The notes under the pieces are model-generated. The model worked only from the letters and a program-made list of their open reading frames with translations. It was not told the origin of the DNA and did no database searches. A stretch of DNA of 64,000 bases, from assembly GCF_014649735.1 (NCBI RefSeq), contig NZ_BMTP01000001.1, forward strand, positions 372,001-436,000, read 5' to 3'. How positions within the stretch are numbered: position 1 is the first letter of the stretch; every line of letters starts with the position of its first letter. The DNA comes from Streptomyces lavendofoliae. GTDB lineage: Bacteria > Actinomycetota > Actinomycetes > Streptomycetales > Streptomycetaceae. Of this stretch, positions 20,315-28,018 are shown piece after piece. The position numbers and the translations under genes are program-made.

Positions 20315-20701
20315 ATGCGCATCCCCCCACGCTTCTCCCTGCTCGGCGGCGCCGTCGCGCTGCTGTCCGCCCTCCTCGCCGGACCGGCCACCGCCGCCCC
20401 GGCCGCCGTCACGGCGGTCGGGCACATCTGCTACTCCGGACTGCCCGCCCAGGCCCACGAGACCCTCGACCTCATCGAGGCGGGCGGCCCCTACCCCTTC
20501 CCGCAGGACGGCACGGTGTTCCGGAACCGCGAGGGCATCCTGCCGAGCCGGACGACCGGCTACTACCACGAGTTCACGGTCGTCACCCCCGGCTCCGAGA
20601 CCCGGGGCGCCCGCCGCGTCGTCACCGGCGACGCCGTCCGGGAGGACTACTACACCGCCGACCACTACGCGTCCTTCGACCTCGTCGACCACGGCTGCTG
20701 A
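20315..20701 (+). CDS. Secreted guanyl-specific ribonuclease, RNase Sa family
   Basis: 128 aa precursor. A Sec signal peptide (MRIPPRFSLLGGAVALLSALLAGPATAAPA) is followed by a mature domain of about 96 residues very close to RNase Sa of Streptomyces aureofaciens (CYSGLP, DGTVFRNREG, GYYHEFTVVTPG, EDYYTADHYASF). The catalytic Glu (YHEFTV), the two arginines (TRGARR) and the catalytic His (DHYASF) are all kept, and the two cysteines form the family disulfide. It cleaves RNA 3' to guanosine outside the cell. The barstar gene begins 13 bases after its stop. Confidence 0.95.
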   Translation: MRIPPRFSLLGGAVALLSALLAGPATAAPAAVTAVGHICYSGLPAQAHETLDLIEAGGPYPFPQDGTVFRNREGILPSRTTGYYHEFTVVTPGSETRGARRVVTGDAVREDYYTADHYASFDLVDHGC

Positions 20702-20714
20702 TCCGGCCGCCGGC

Positions 20715-20996
20715 ATGACGACCGTGTATGTCATCGAGGGCCGCCGGGTCACCGGACCCGGCGGCTTCTGGCGGGCCGTCGGCGAAGCGGTGAACGGCCC
20801 CGGGGGCTACTTCGGCGAGAACCGCGACGCGTTCGCGGACTGCCTGAGCGGCGGCTTCGGCACACCGGAGGACGGTGACTTCGTCCTCGAATGGCGCGAC
20901 CACGACGTCTCGCGCCGCGCCCTCGGCCCGGCCTTCTTCGACGAACTCGTGGACATCATCGACGAACGGGCCCCGGGCGCCCTGCGCCTGCGCTGA
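20715..20996 (+). CDS. Barstar-family ribonuclease inhibitor
   Basis: 93 aa barstar-like protein that binds and blocks barnase/RNase Sa-type enzymes in the cytoplasm. Family features: start as a short beta strand (VYVIEGRRV), FWRAVGEAVNGPGGYFGENRDAFADCLSGGF (the YFGxNxDAxxDxL signature), and the acidic WRDHDVSRRAL face that fills the RNase active site. It protects the producer from the upstream nuclease. The ATG at 20715 has no clear RBS, so translation probably couples to the RNase gene. Confidence 0.95.
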   Translation: MTTVYVIEGRRVTGPGGFWRAVGEAVNGPGGYFGENRDAFADCLSGGFGTPEDGDFVLEWRDHDVSRRALGPAFFDELVDIIDERAPGALRLR

Positions 20997-21049
20997 CCCG
21001 GCGCCGGCCGGCCTCGTCGGGCGGCACGCCGGGCGGCGGGCGGTCGGTC

Positions 21050-21077
21050 GGGGCCGGCGGGGCGCCCCGCCGGCCCC
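21050..21077. terminator. Perfect 28-bp palindrome, bidirectional terminator
   Basis: Each half is GGGGCCGGCGGGGC or its exact complement. It lies between the convergent barstar and ankyrin-repeat genes, so it can end transcripts from both sides. Confidence 0.75.
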
Positions 21078-21144
21078 GTGCCGGGCGACGACCGCCGGCC
21101 CGGCCTCCCGGGCGCGGGGTCCGGGCGGGGCGGCCGGCGGGCGG

Positions 21145-22629
21145 TCAGCGGCGGCGGGGGAGAGTGTGTTCCAGGCGCCGCCTGTCCCGGGGGTCCTGGA
21201 TGTGGACCAGGGCCGCCTCCGCGATGTCCCGGGCCCGGCTGCCCGGGGCCTCACCGGCCAGGACGCGCGCCAGCGCCTGCGCCGCCCGGTCGTCCCCGCG
21301 CTTGGCCAGGCCCCGGGCGGCCTCGGCCGCCGTGTCGGCGTCGGGGTCGTCGAGCCGGGCGGCCAGCGCCTCGCGGAGGGCGGGGGAGTCGTCCGGCACC
21401 TCCGAGAGCGCCAGGGTCGCCCAGCCGCGCACCTCCGCGTCCGTGTCGCGGCTCAGCCCGATCAGCGCCTCCACGCCCTGCCGGTGACCGGCGGGCACCA
21501 GTCCGGTGAGCGCCACGGCCACCCCCCGCCGTACGCCGGGGTCCGGGTGCGCGGTGTGCCGCAGGACCTCCGGCAGCCCGGCCGGGTCGCCGAGCCGGCC
21601 GAGCGCGCCGACCGCAGCCGTCACCGGTCCGGCGTCCCGCGCCGTCCGCGCCAGCTCCCGCAGGACCGGCAGGGTCCGCCCCGCGCAGGCGCCGAGCCCG
21701 CCGAGGACGTCCGCCGCGAGCGCCCGGCGCAGCGGGTCCTCGCTCGCCGCCCAGCCGAGCGCCGCCCCGAGCGTCTCGTCGTCGCCGCGCCCGCACAGGG
21801 CCCGCACCGCCTCCGTCCAGTCGTCCCGCGCGGGGTCCCCCCAGCGCAGGGCCCGCTCCGCCAGGTCCTGCGGGTCGGCCCGGATGCCCAGCGCGGCCTC
21901 CAGGAGCGTGGCGATCGCCGCGTGGCCGGTCTGCTGTTCGGCGCCCGCGCCGGGCACGCCGTCCCGCAGCAGCTCCACCACCACGGTCGTCCCGCCGTCC
22001 TCCGGCACCCGGTGCGTCACGACCTCGTACCCGTCCTGCCCGTACGCCTCGGCCAGGTCCCGCCGCAGCGCCCCCGCCACGTCCGTGCCGATCCACCGCG
22101 CCGCCTCGCGCAGGGCGTCCCGGCGGCCCGGCGCGCCGTGCTCCAGCAGCGCCCGCACCACCGAGGGAGAACCGCGCCGGGCGGCGGTGACCAGCGGCGG
22201 CTCCTGGCCGGGGCCCGGCCCCGGTCCCGGCAGGCCCGGGTCGGCCCCGTACTCCAACAGGGCCTCCGCGGTGTCGGCGAACCCCTGGCGCACCGCCCAC
22301 CCCAGGGCGGTGAACCCGAACTCCTCGCGCCGGTCCACCTCCGCCCCCGCGGCGAGCAGGGCCCGCACCACCGCGGTGTGCCCGTGGCACGCGGCGCCGC
22401 ACAGCGGCAGCTCCCCGGCGCCCTCCCCGCTCGCCCGCCCGGGGTCCGCCCCGGCGGCCAGCAGCAGCCGGACGATCCCCGCCCGGCCGTTCACCGCCGC
22501 CGTGTACAGGGCGGTCACCCCCTCGGCGTCGGCCGTCCCGGCCGGGACCCCCGCCCGCAGCAGCCGGACCACCGCGTCCTCGTCGTCGCCGTGGACGGCT
22601 TCGAGGAGGTCCTCCATGTCCTTGGTCAT
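21145..22629 (-). CDS. Ankyrin-repeat and HEAT-like repeat protein
   Basis: 494 aa. The N-terminal third has about five ankyrin repeats (GVTALYTAAVNGRAGIVRLLLAAGAD, FGFTALGWAVRQGFADTAEALLEYGAD and similar). The C-terminal half has HEAT/PBS-lyase-like repeats (DAGPVTAAVGALGRLGD, DPGVRRGVAVALTGL, DAEVRGWATLALSEV, DADTAAEAARGLAKRGD). No enzymatic motif, signal peptide or TM is seen; a protein-binding scaffold is likely. The ATG at 22629 follows GGTGAAGG and was preferred to an upstream ATG at 22665. It is 57 bases downstream of the HExxH protein gene on the same strand, so the two may be co-expressed. Confidence 0.85.
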   Translation of the reverse strand: MTKDMEDLLEAVHGDDEDAVVRLLRAGVPAGTADAEGVTALYTAAVNGRAGIVRLLLAAGADPGRASGEGAGELPLCGAACHGHTAVVRALLAAGAEVDRREEFGFTALGWAVRQGFADTAEALLEYGADPGLPGPGPGPGQEPPLVTAARRGSPSVVRALLEHGAPGRRDALREAARWIGTDVAGALRRDLAEAYGQDGYEVVTHRVPEDGGTTVVVELLRDGVPGAGAEQQTGHAAIATLLEAALGIRADPQDLAERALRWGDPARDDWTEAVRALCGRGDDETLGAALGWAASEDPLRRALAADVLGGLGACAGRTLPVLRELARTARDAGPVTAAVGALGRLGDPAGLPEVLRHTAHPDPGVRRGVAVALTGLVPAGHRQGVEALIGLSRDTDAEVRGWATLALSEVPDDSPALREALAARLDDPDADTAAEAARGLAKRGDDRAAQALARVLAGEAPGSRARDIAEAALVHIQDPRDRRRLEHTLPRRR

Positions 22630-22686
22630 GGTCCGACCTTCACCCGCCGGCGCCGCGCCCGCCAAACCGTTTACGCCCCCGGCGCC

Positions 22687-23577
22687 TCACGTGTCGCATT
22701 CGAGCACCGTGCGGCACAGCCCGCACCGCGCCCGTACCCGTCCCCGTACCGGAACCCGGATGCGCTGGTGGCAGGTGGGGCAGGGGAAGGAGACCCGCAG
22801 CCCGTCCGGACCGCCGCCCTCGAAGGCGTACGGCAGTCCGGTCGCGGCCCCGGGGTGCTCCCGGGCCTGGCGGCGGTCCTTGGCGTACCGGTGCCGGCCC
22901 GCCCACCCCGCCGCGGTCAGCGGGGGCTGCCGCCCGTCGTGCAGCGCCACGTCGCGGCCGTCGGTGTAGGCGGTGTACGCCCGCGGGCTGGTGAACCAGG
23001 GCGACGGGTCCTCCCCGAACGCCAGCGCCCGCTTGGCCAGGACGTACCCGAACTCCTCCGGAGTGAGGTAGCCCAGCTTCTGGCTCGTCACCCCGTCCTC
23101 GCGGTAGGCGTCCAGCAGCAGCCAGCCGGCCCCGAGGTACGTCGTCACCGTGTCCGTCAGGATCTCGTTGTCCCGCGTCCCGGGGAAGCCCAGCCCGAGC
23201 CGGTGCAGCAGCACATGGGTGATCTCGTGCGCGAGAGCCGCCCCGATGTCCCGGCGATGGGTACGGAACCGGTCGTTCAGCTCGACGAAGTACTCCGGTC
23301 CGGCCGCCAGTTCGACGCTGGCCGCGTGCGTCATGCCCCGGAAGCCGACGATCATCCGGGCGTCCGGCAGCCGCAGTTGCCGGACCAGCGCGTGCGCCAC
23401 CCGCTGGGCGCCCAGGTGGAGGTCGTCGTCGTCGGCGAAGGACACGTCGGCGGGGGCGACGCTGACGTCGTACGCGTACAGCCCCTCGGGGGTCAGCCGC
23501 CGGTACAGGGCCGTGATCGCCGCCCGCACGGTGTCGAGGTGCGGGTAGCCGTGCACGACCCCACTGCCGTTCGCCAC
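22687..23577 (-). CDS. HExxH zincin-like protein with C-terminal zinc ribbon
   Basis: 296 aa. The metalloprotease motif HEITH (H117, E118, H121) lies in ALAHEITHVLLHRLGL, followed by RDNEILTDTVTTYLGAGWLL, which can supply the third ligand. The C-terminus has CPTC and CGLC pairs, a treble-clef or zinc-ribbon module. No signal peptide, so an intracellular protease or peptidase-like protein. The GTG at 23577 was chosen because GGGGGCAGGGAC precedes it; a TTG or ATG further up would add about 34 residues. Divergent from the secreted trypsin gene. Substrate unknown. Confidence 0.75.
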   Translation of the reverse strand: MANGSGVVHGYPHLDTVRAAITALYRRLTPEGLYAYDVSVAPADVSFADDDDLHLGAQRVAHALVRQLRLPDARMIVGFRGMTHAASVELAAGPEYFVELNDRFRTHRRDIGAALAHEITHVLLHRLGLGFPGTRDNEILTDTVTTYLGAGWLLLDAYREDGVTSQKLGYLTPEEFGYVLAKRALAFGEDPSPWFTSPRAYTAYTDGRDVALHDGRQPPLTAAGWAGRHRYAKDRRQAREHPGAATGLPYAFEGGGPDGLRVSFPCPTCHQRIRVPVRGRVRARCGLCRTVLECDT

Positions 23578-23743
23578 GTCCCTGCCCCCAAGTGCGACGT
23601 CGACCCTCCTCCACTGTACGGGCCCGCGCCCACCGGGCGAGGGGTTCGCCGGGGGCGGGGCGATGGCTGAAAACGCCACCTTGTGGCCCTTGTGGCCGCC
23701 TCCGGATAATCCGGGGCACGCCTTGACGGGCTCATGTCAGTGA

Positions 23744-24580
<837 letters not shown>

Positions 24581-24597
24581 CACCACCCGCCGAGCGC

Positions 24598-24625
24598 GGG
24601 GGCAGGCCCGGCGGGGCCTGCCCCC
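24598..24625. terminator. Strong hairpin between convergent trypsin and galactosidase genes
   Basis: A perfect 12-bp stem (GGGGGCAGGCCC and complement) with a 4-nt loop, 17 bases after the trypsin stop and 50 bases before the end of the minus-strand gene. Probably bidirectional. Confidence 0.85.
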
Positions 24626-24674
24626 CGCTTCCGCTGGGCCGGGCGTACGCACACCCCGGCACCTCCCGCTTCCG

Positions 24675-26426
24675 CTACGCCAGGCGTACGCACGCCCCGG
24701 CACCCTCCAGCTCCAGCACCCACACCTCGTTCGCCCCCTCCCGCAGCACCGGCCCCGGCACGAACAGCGACCCCTGCGGCCCCACCCCCCAGAACCGCCC
24801 CAGGCAGAAGCCGTTCACCCACACGAACCCCCGCGTCCAGCCGGGCAGCTCCAGCGCCGCGTCCCCCGCGCCCGCCACCTCCACGACCCCCCGGTAGAGC
24901 CCCGGACGACCCGGCCCCTCCCCGTCCGCCACCGGCCCGAACGGCACCTTCGCCACCCCGTCCGCCGTGACCGCGTCCACCCGCAGCCCCCGCGCCCGCA
25001 CCCCGTGCACGTACTGGCGCTCGTGCAGCACCCCGCCCGTGACCCCCTTGCTCTCCCCGAGCCGCGGCCCGTAGTTGACCCGCCCCAGCGACTCCACCCA
25101 CAGGTCCACCACCGCCGGACCCGCCACCGGATCCGCCAGCACCGCGTCCTCCCCCTCCAGCACCCCCGCCCACACCCCGTCCACGTACACCACCGCCCGG
25201 TCCCGCAGCCCCGCCACCCCCAGCGGATACGGCTGCCGCGGCCCCGGTACCTCCAGCCGGTAGCGCACCAGCCCCCGGTCCACCCCCAGCTCCTCGAAGG
25301 ACGGCGGAACCGGCCCCTCCCACTCCCGGTCGCCCAGCTCCTCCAGCACGCCCTCCAGCGGCACCCACTCGCGCAGCGCCGCCCCCACCCGGCGCTCCAG
25401 CCGCGCCGGCGGGGCCGGGACCGGCGGCAGCGGACCCCGCGCGTACCTCGCCAGCACCTCCCGGAACGCCCAGAACTTCGCCGTCGGCAGCCCCGCCTCG
25501 TCGACCGGCGCGTCGTAGTCGTACGACGTCACCGTCGCCTCCAGCGTCCCGTCGTGCAGCGCGCCGGACCGGTTCGCCCCCGCCCAGCCGCCGAAGTTCG
25601 TCCCGCCGTGCGCCATGTAGACGTTGACCGACGCCCCGTACTCCAGCACCTCCGCCAGCGCCGCCGCCGCGTCGTCCGCTCCCCGCACCGCGTGCTCGTC
25701 GCCCCAGTGGTCGAACCAGCCGCACCAGAGCTCCATGCACATCAACGGCCCCCGCGCCTGGTGCCGCCGCAGCACCTCGAACGCCGCCCGCGCCCCCGAC
25801 CCGAAGTTCACCGTGGCCAGCACGCCCGGGATCGAGCCTCCCGTCAGCATGTGGTCCTCCGGCCCGTCCGAGGTGAACAGCGGCACGGTCACCCCGCACG
25901 CCTCCAGCAGGTCCGCGACGTACCGCGGATAGCTCCGGTCAGAGCCGTAGCTCCCGTACTCGTTCTCCGCCTGCACCATGATCACCGGGCCGTCCCGGTC
26001 GATCTGCCGCGCCACCACCTGCGGCAGCAGCGTGCGGAACCAGCGGGTGACGTGCCCCAGGTACTCCGCGTCCCGCGTCCGCACCCGCCGCCCCACCCGC
26101 CCCGTCAGCCAGTGCGGCAGCCCGCCGTTCTCCCACTCCGCGCAGATGTACGGACCCGGCCGCACGATCGCCCACATCCCGGCCGCGCGCACCGCGTCCA
26201 GGAACCGCCCCAGTGCCCCCACGTCCCGGAGACGGCCGGGCTCCGGCTCGTGCAGGTTCCACGGGACGTACGTCTCCACGCAGTTCAGCCCCATCGCCCG
26301 CAGCATCGCCAGCCGGTGGCCCCACTGCCCCTCGTGCACCCGGAAGTAGTGCAACGCCCCCGACAACAGCCGCACCGGCCTGCCGTCCAGCAGAAAATCC
26401 CGATCACCCACAGTGAATCCGGCCAC
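24675..26426 (-). CDS. Glycoside hydrolase family 35 beta-galactosidase
   Basis: 583 aa intracellular GH35 enzyme that removes terminal beta-galactose. The TIM barrel opens with FLLDGRPVRLLSGALHYFRV. The acid/base Glu is E156 (QAENEYGSYG) and the nucleophile E232 (CMELWCGWFDHWG). C-terminal beta-sandwich (jelly-roll) domains follow, as usual for the family. No signal peptide. The GTG at 26426 was chosen for its RBS (GGGAGAGGGG, seven bases off). The AraC-family gene is divergent and 203 bases away and is the likely regulator. Confidence 0.93.
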   Translation of the reverse strand: MAGFTVGDRDFLLDGRPVRLLSGALHYFRVHEGQWGHRLAMLRAMGLNCVETYVPWNLHEPEPGRLRDVGALGRFLDAVRAAGMWAIVRPGPYICAEWENGGLPHWLTGRVGRRVRTRDAEYLGHVTRWFRTLLPQVVARQIDRDGPVIMVQAENEYGSYGSDRSYPRYVADLLEACGVTVPLFTSDGPEDHMLTGGSIPGVLATVNFGSGARAAFEVLRRHQARGPLMCMELWCGWFDHWGDEHAVRGADDAAAALAEVLEYGASVNVYMAHGGTNFGGWAGANRSGALHDGTLEATVTSYDYDAPVDEAGLPTAKFWAFREVLARYARGPLPPVPAPPARLERRVGAALREWVPLEGVLEELGDREWEGPVPPSFEELGVDRGLVRYRLEVPGPRQPYPLGVAGLRDRAVVYVDGVWAGVLEGEDAVLADPVAGPAVVDLWVESLGRVNYGPRLGESKGVTGGVLHERQYVHGVRARGLRVDAVTADGVAKVPFGPVADGEGPGRPGLYRGVVEVAGAGDAALELPGWTRGFVWVNGFCLGRFWGVGPQGSLFVPGPVLREGANEVWVLELEGAGACVRLA

Positions 26427-26500
26427 GAACCCGCCCCTCTCCCGGTCACGTACCGCGACCCACTGTCGCCCTCTGGCGGGAGGCCGGTCCATGGACAAAG

Positions 26501-26593
26501 ATCAGCGCTGATTGGACCCGAGCGAGCGGCGACGACGGCCCGCGAACAGCGGGCAGTGAACGCAACAAACGCAACAAGCGGAACAGCGGACAG
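26501..26593. promoter_or_regulatory. Candidate operator region between galactosidase and AraC regulator genes
   Basis: A perfect 12-bp palindrome, ATCAGCGCTGAT (26501-26512), is followed by a near-identical direct repeat GAACAGCGGGCAG (26544-26556) and GAACAGCGGACAG (26581-26593). AraC proteins usually bind direct repeats, so the second pair is the better candidate. The galactosidase promoter must lie here too. Confidence 0.45.
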
Positions 26594-26629
26594 CGGACAG
26601 CGATCGCGACGACGCGGGGAGGCCGACGG

Positions 26630-27517
26630 ATGTACCACACCTGGATGCGGTTCTTCACGCCCGGACCGCAGCACCGGCGCCTCGGCCTCGTCTGCCTCGG
26701 CGTCGGCCTCCAGCACGGCACCCTCCCCACGGTCGGCCCCCGCACCCTCGACCACCACGTCGCCGTGGTGATCAACGCCGGCGGCGGCTGGTACCGGTTC
26801 CCCGACGGGCGGCGCGCCACGGTCACCGCGCCCGCCCTCCTCTGGCTCACCCCCGGCGTCCCGCACCACTACGCCCCCGACCCGGCCACCGGCTGGGACG
26901 AGGGATTCGTCGACTTCACCGGACCGGTCACCACCACCTACACCGAACTCGGCTACATCGACCCCGACCGCCCCGTCGTCCCCCTCGCCGACGCCGGCCC
27001 CGCCCGCTCCGTCATCGGCCGCATCGCCCGCGCCGCCCGGCGCGGCAACCCCCTCCTCGAGGTCGAGACCTCCGCCGCCGTCCACGAACTGCTCGTCGCC
27101 CTGCGCCGCTCCCGCGCCGACACCAACGCCGACGGCGACCTCGTCCTGGAGGTCCTCGCCCGCGACGCATTCCAGCCCCTGTCGGTCGCCGAACACGCCG
27201 CCAGGCACGGCATGACCCCCGCCGAGCTGCGCACCGCGGTACGCCGCGGCGCGGGCTGCAGCCCCAAGGACTTCCTCCTCGGCATCCGGCTGGGCCGCGC
27301 CAAGGACCTCCTCGCCGGGACCGACCTGCCGGTCGCCGCCGTCGCCCGCCGCGTCGGCTACGACGACCCCGCCTACTTCTCCCGCCTGTTCACCCGCCGT
27401 GTCGGCATCGCCCCCGTCCGCTTCCGCGAGCGGCAGGGGCGCACCGTACCGGGCGGCTGGAGCACCCGGATCCCGGATGCCGAACACCCACCGACGATCA
27501 TCACGGGACACGTCTAA
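26630..27517 (+). CDS. AraC-family transcriptional regulator
   Basis: 295 aa. The N-terminal cupin-like ligand domain (HHVAVVINAGGGWYRF, LLWLTPGVPHHYAP) precedes two C-terminal helix-turn-helix motifs (PLSVAEHAARHGMTPAELRTAV and PVAAVARRVGYDDPAYFSRLFTRRVGIAPVRFRE), the AraC DNA-binding domain. Length fits the family. RBS GGGGAGG precedes the ATG. Divergent from the GH35 gene, so control of galactoside use is likely; the sugar ligand is inferred, not shown. Confidence 0.93.
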   Translation: MYHTWMRFFTPGPQHRRLGLVCLGVGLQHGTLPTVGPRTLDHHVAVVINAGGGWYRFPDGRRATVTAPALLWLTPGVPHHYAPDPATGWDEGFVDFTGPVTTTYTELGYIDPDRPVVPLADAGPARSVIGRIARAARRGNPLLEVETSAAVHELLVALRRSRADTNADGDLVLEVLARDAFQPLSVAEHAARHGMTPAELRTAVRRGAGCSPKDFLLGIRLGRAKDLLAGTDLPVAAVARRVGYDDPAYFSRLFTRRVGIAPVRFRERQGRTVPGGWSTRIPDAEHPPTIITGHV

Positions 27518-27520
27518 GCT
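27515..27520 (+). promoter_or_regulatory. -10 element upstream of the chorismate mutase gene
   Basis: TAAGCT at eight bases before the ATG (27529) with no RBS between. It overlaps the 3' end of the AraC gene and fits a leaderless or near-leaderless mRNA. Confidence 0.5.
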
Positions 27521-27528
27521 CGCTCCTC

Positions 27529-27846
27529 ATGAGCACCAGCGAGACCGAGGACTCCGTACACGCCGAGCTGACCCGGCTGCGCGAAAGCATCGACAACATC
27601 GACGCGGCGGTCGTCCACATGCTGGCCGAGCGCTTCAAGTGCACCCAGCAGGTCGGCCACCTCAAGGCCCGGCACCACCTGCCGCCGGCCGACCCGGCCC
27701 GCGAGGCCCGCCAGATCGCCCGGCTGCGCCAGCTCGCGGAGAGCGCCAACCTCGACCCGGCGTTCGCCGAGAAGCTGCTGAACTTCATCATCGCCGAGGT
27801 GATCCGCCACCACGAGACCATCGCGGGCGGCGCGCGGACCACCTGA
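27529..27846 (+). CDS. Chorismate mutase, AroQ class
   Basis: 105 aa, monofunctional AroQ-type chorismate mutase, which rearranges chorismate to prephenate for Phe and Tyr synthesis. Three-helix pattern: LTRLRESIDNIDAAVVHMLAERFKCTQQVG, then KARHHLPPADPAREARQIARLR, and FAEKLLNFIIAEVIRHHETIA. Active-site Arg, Lys (LKAR) and Glu/His positions match the family. Cytoplasmic. No fused dehydratase. It has its own promoter and terminator, so it is monocistronic. Confidence 0.93.
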   Translation: MSTSETEDSVHAELTRLRESIDNIDAAVVHMLAERFKCTQQVGHLKARHHLPPADPAREARQIARLRQLAESANLDPAFAEKLLNFIIAEVIRHHETIAGGARTT

Positions 27847-27900
27847 CCGGCGCGCCCGCGACCCCCGCACCCCCACCCGCGGGCCCGGCGCCCGCGGCGC

Positions 27901-27935
27901 GCCGGCCGCCCCGCGACCGCCCCGGGGCGGCCGGC
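27901..27935 (+). terminator. Terminator after chorismate mutase
   Basis: Perfect 13-bp stem (GCCGGCCGCCCCG and complement), 9-nt loop, 55 bases past the stop. Confidence 0.7.
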
Positions 27936-28006
27936 GGACCGCCGAGCGGGCCCGCCACCCGATCAGCCGTGGACGAACCCCCGTGCCCCGCCCCCGCCCC
28001 ATCGGG

Positions 28007-28012
28007 CAGCAT
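28007..28012 (+). promoter_or_regulatory. -10 element of a leaderless promoter (pepN)
   Basis: CAGCAT six bases before the ATG at 28019. The A at position 2 and T at position 6 match, and no RBS lies between. Weaker than the TANNNT examples. Confidence 0.4.
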
Positions 28013-28018
28013 GGCCCC

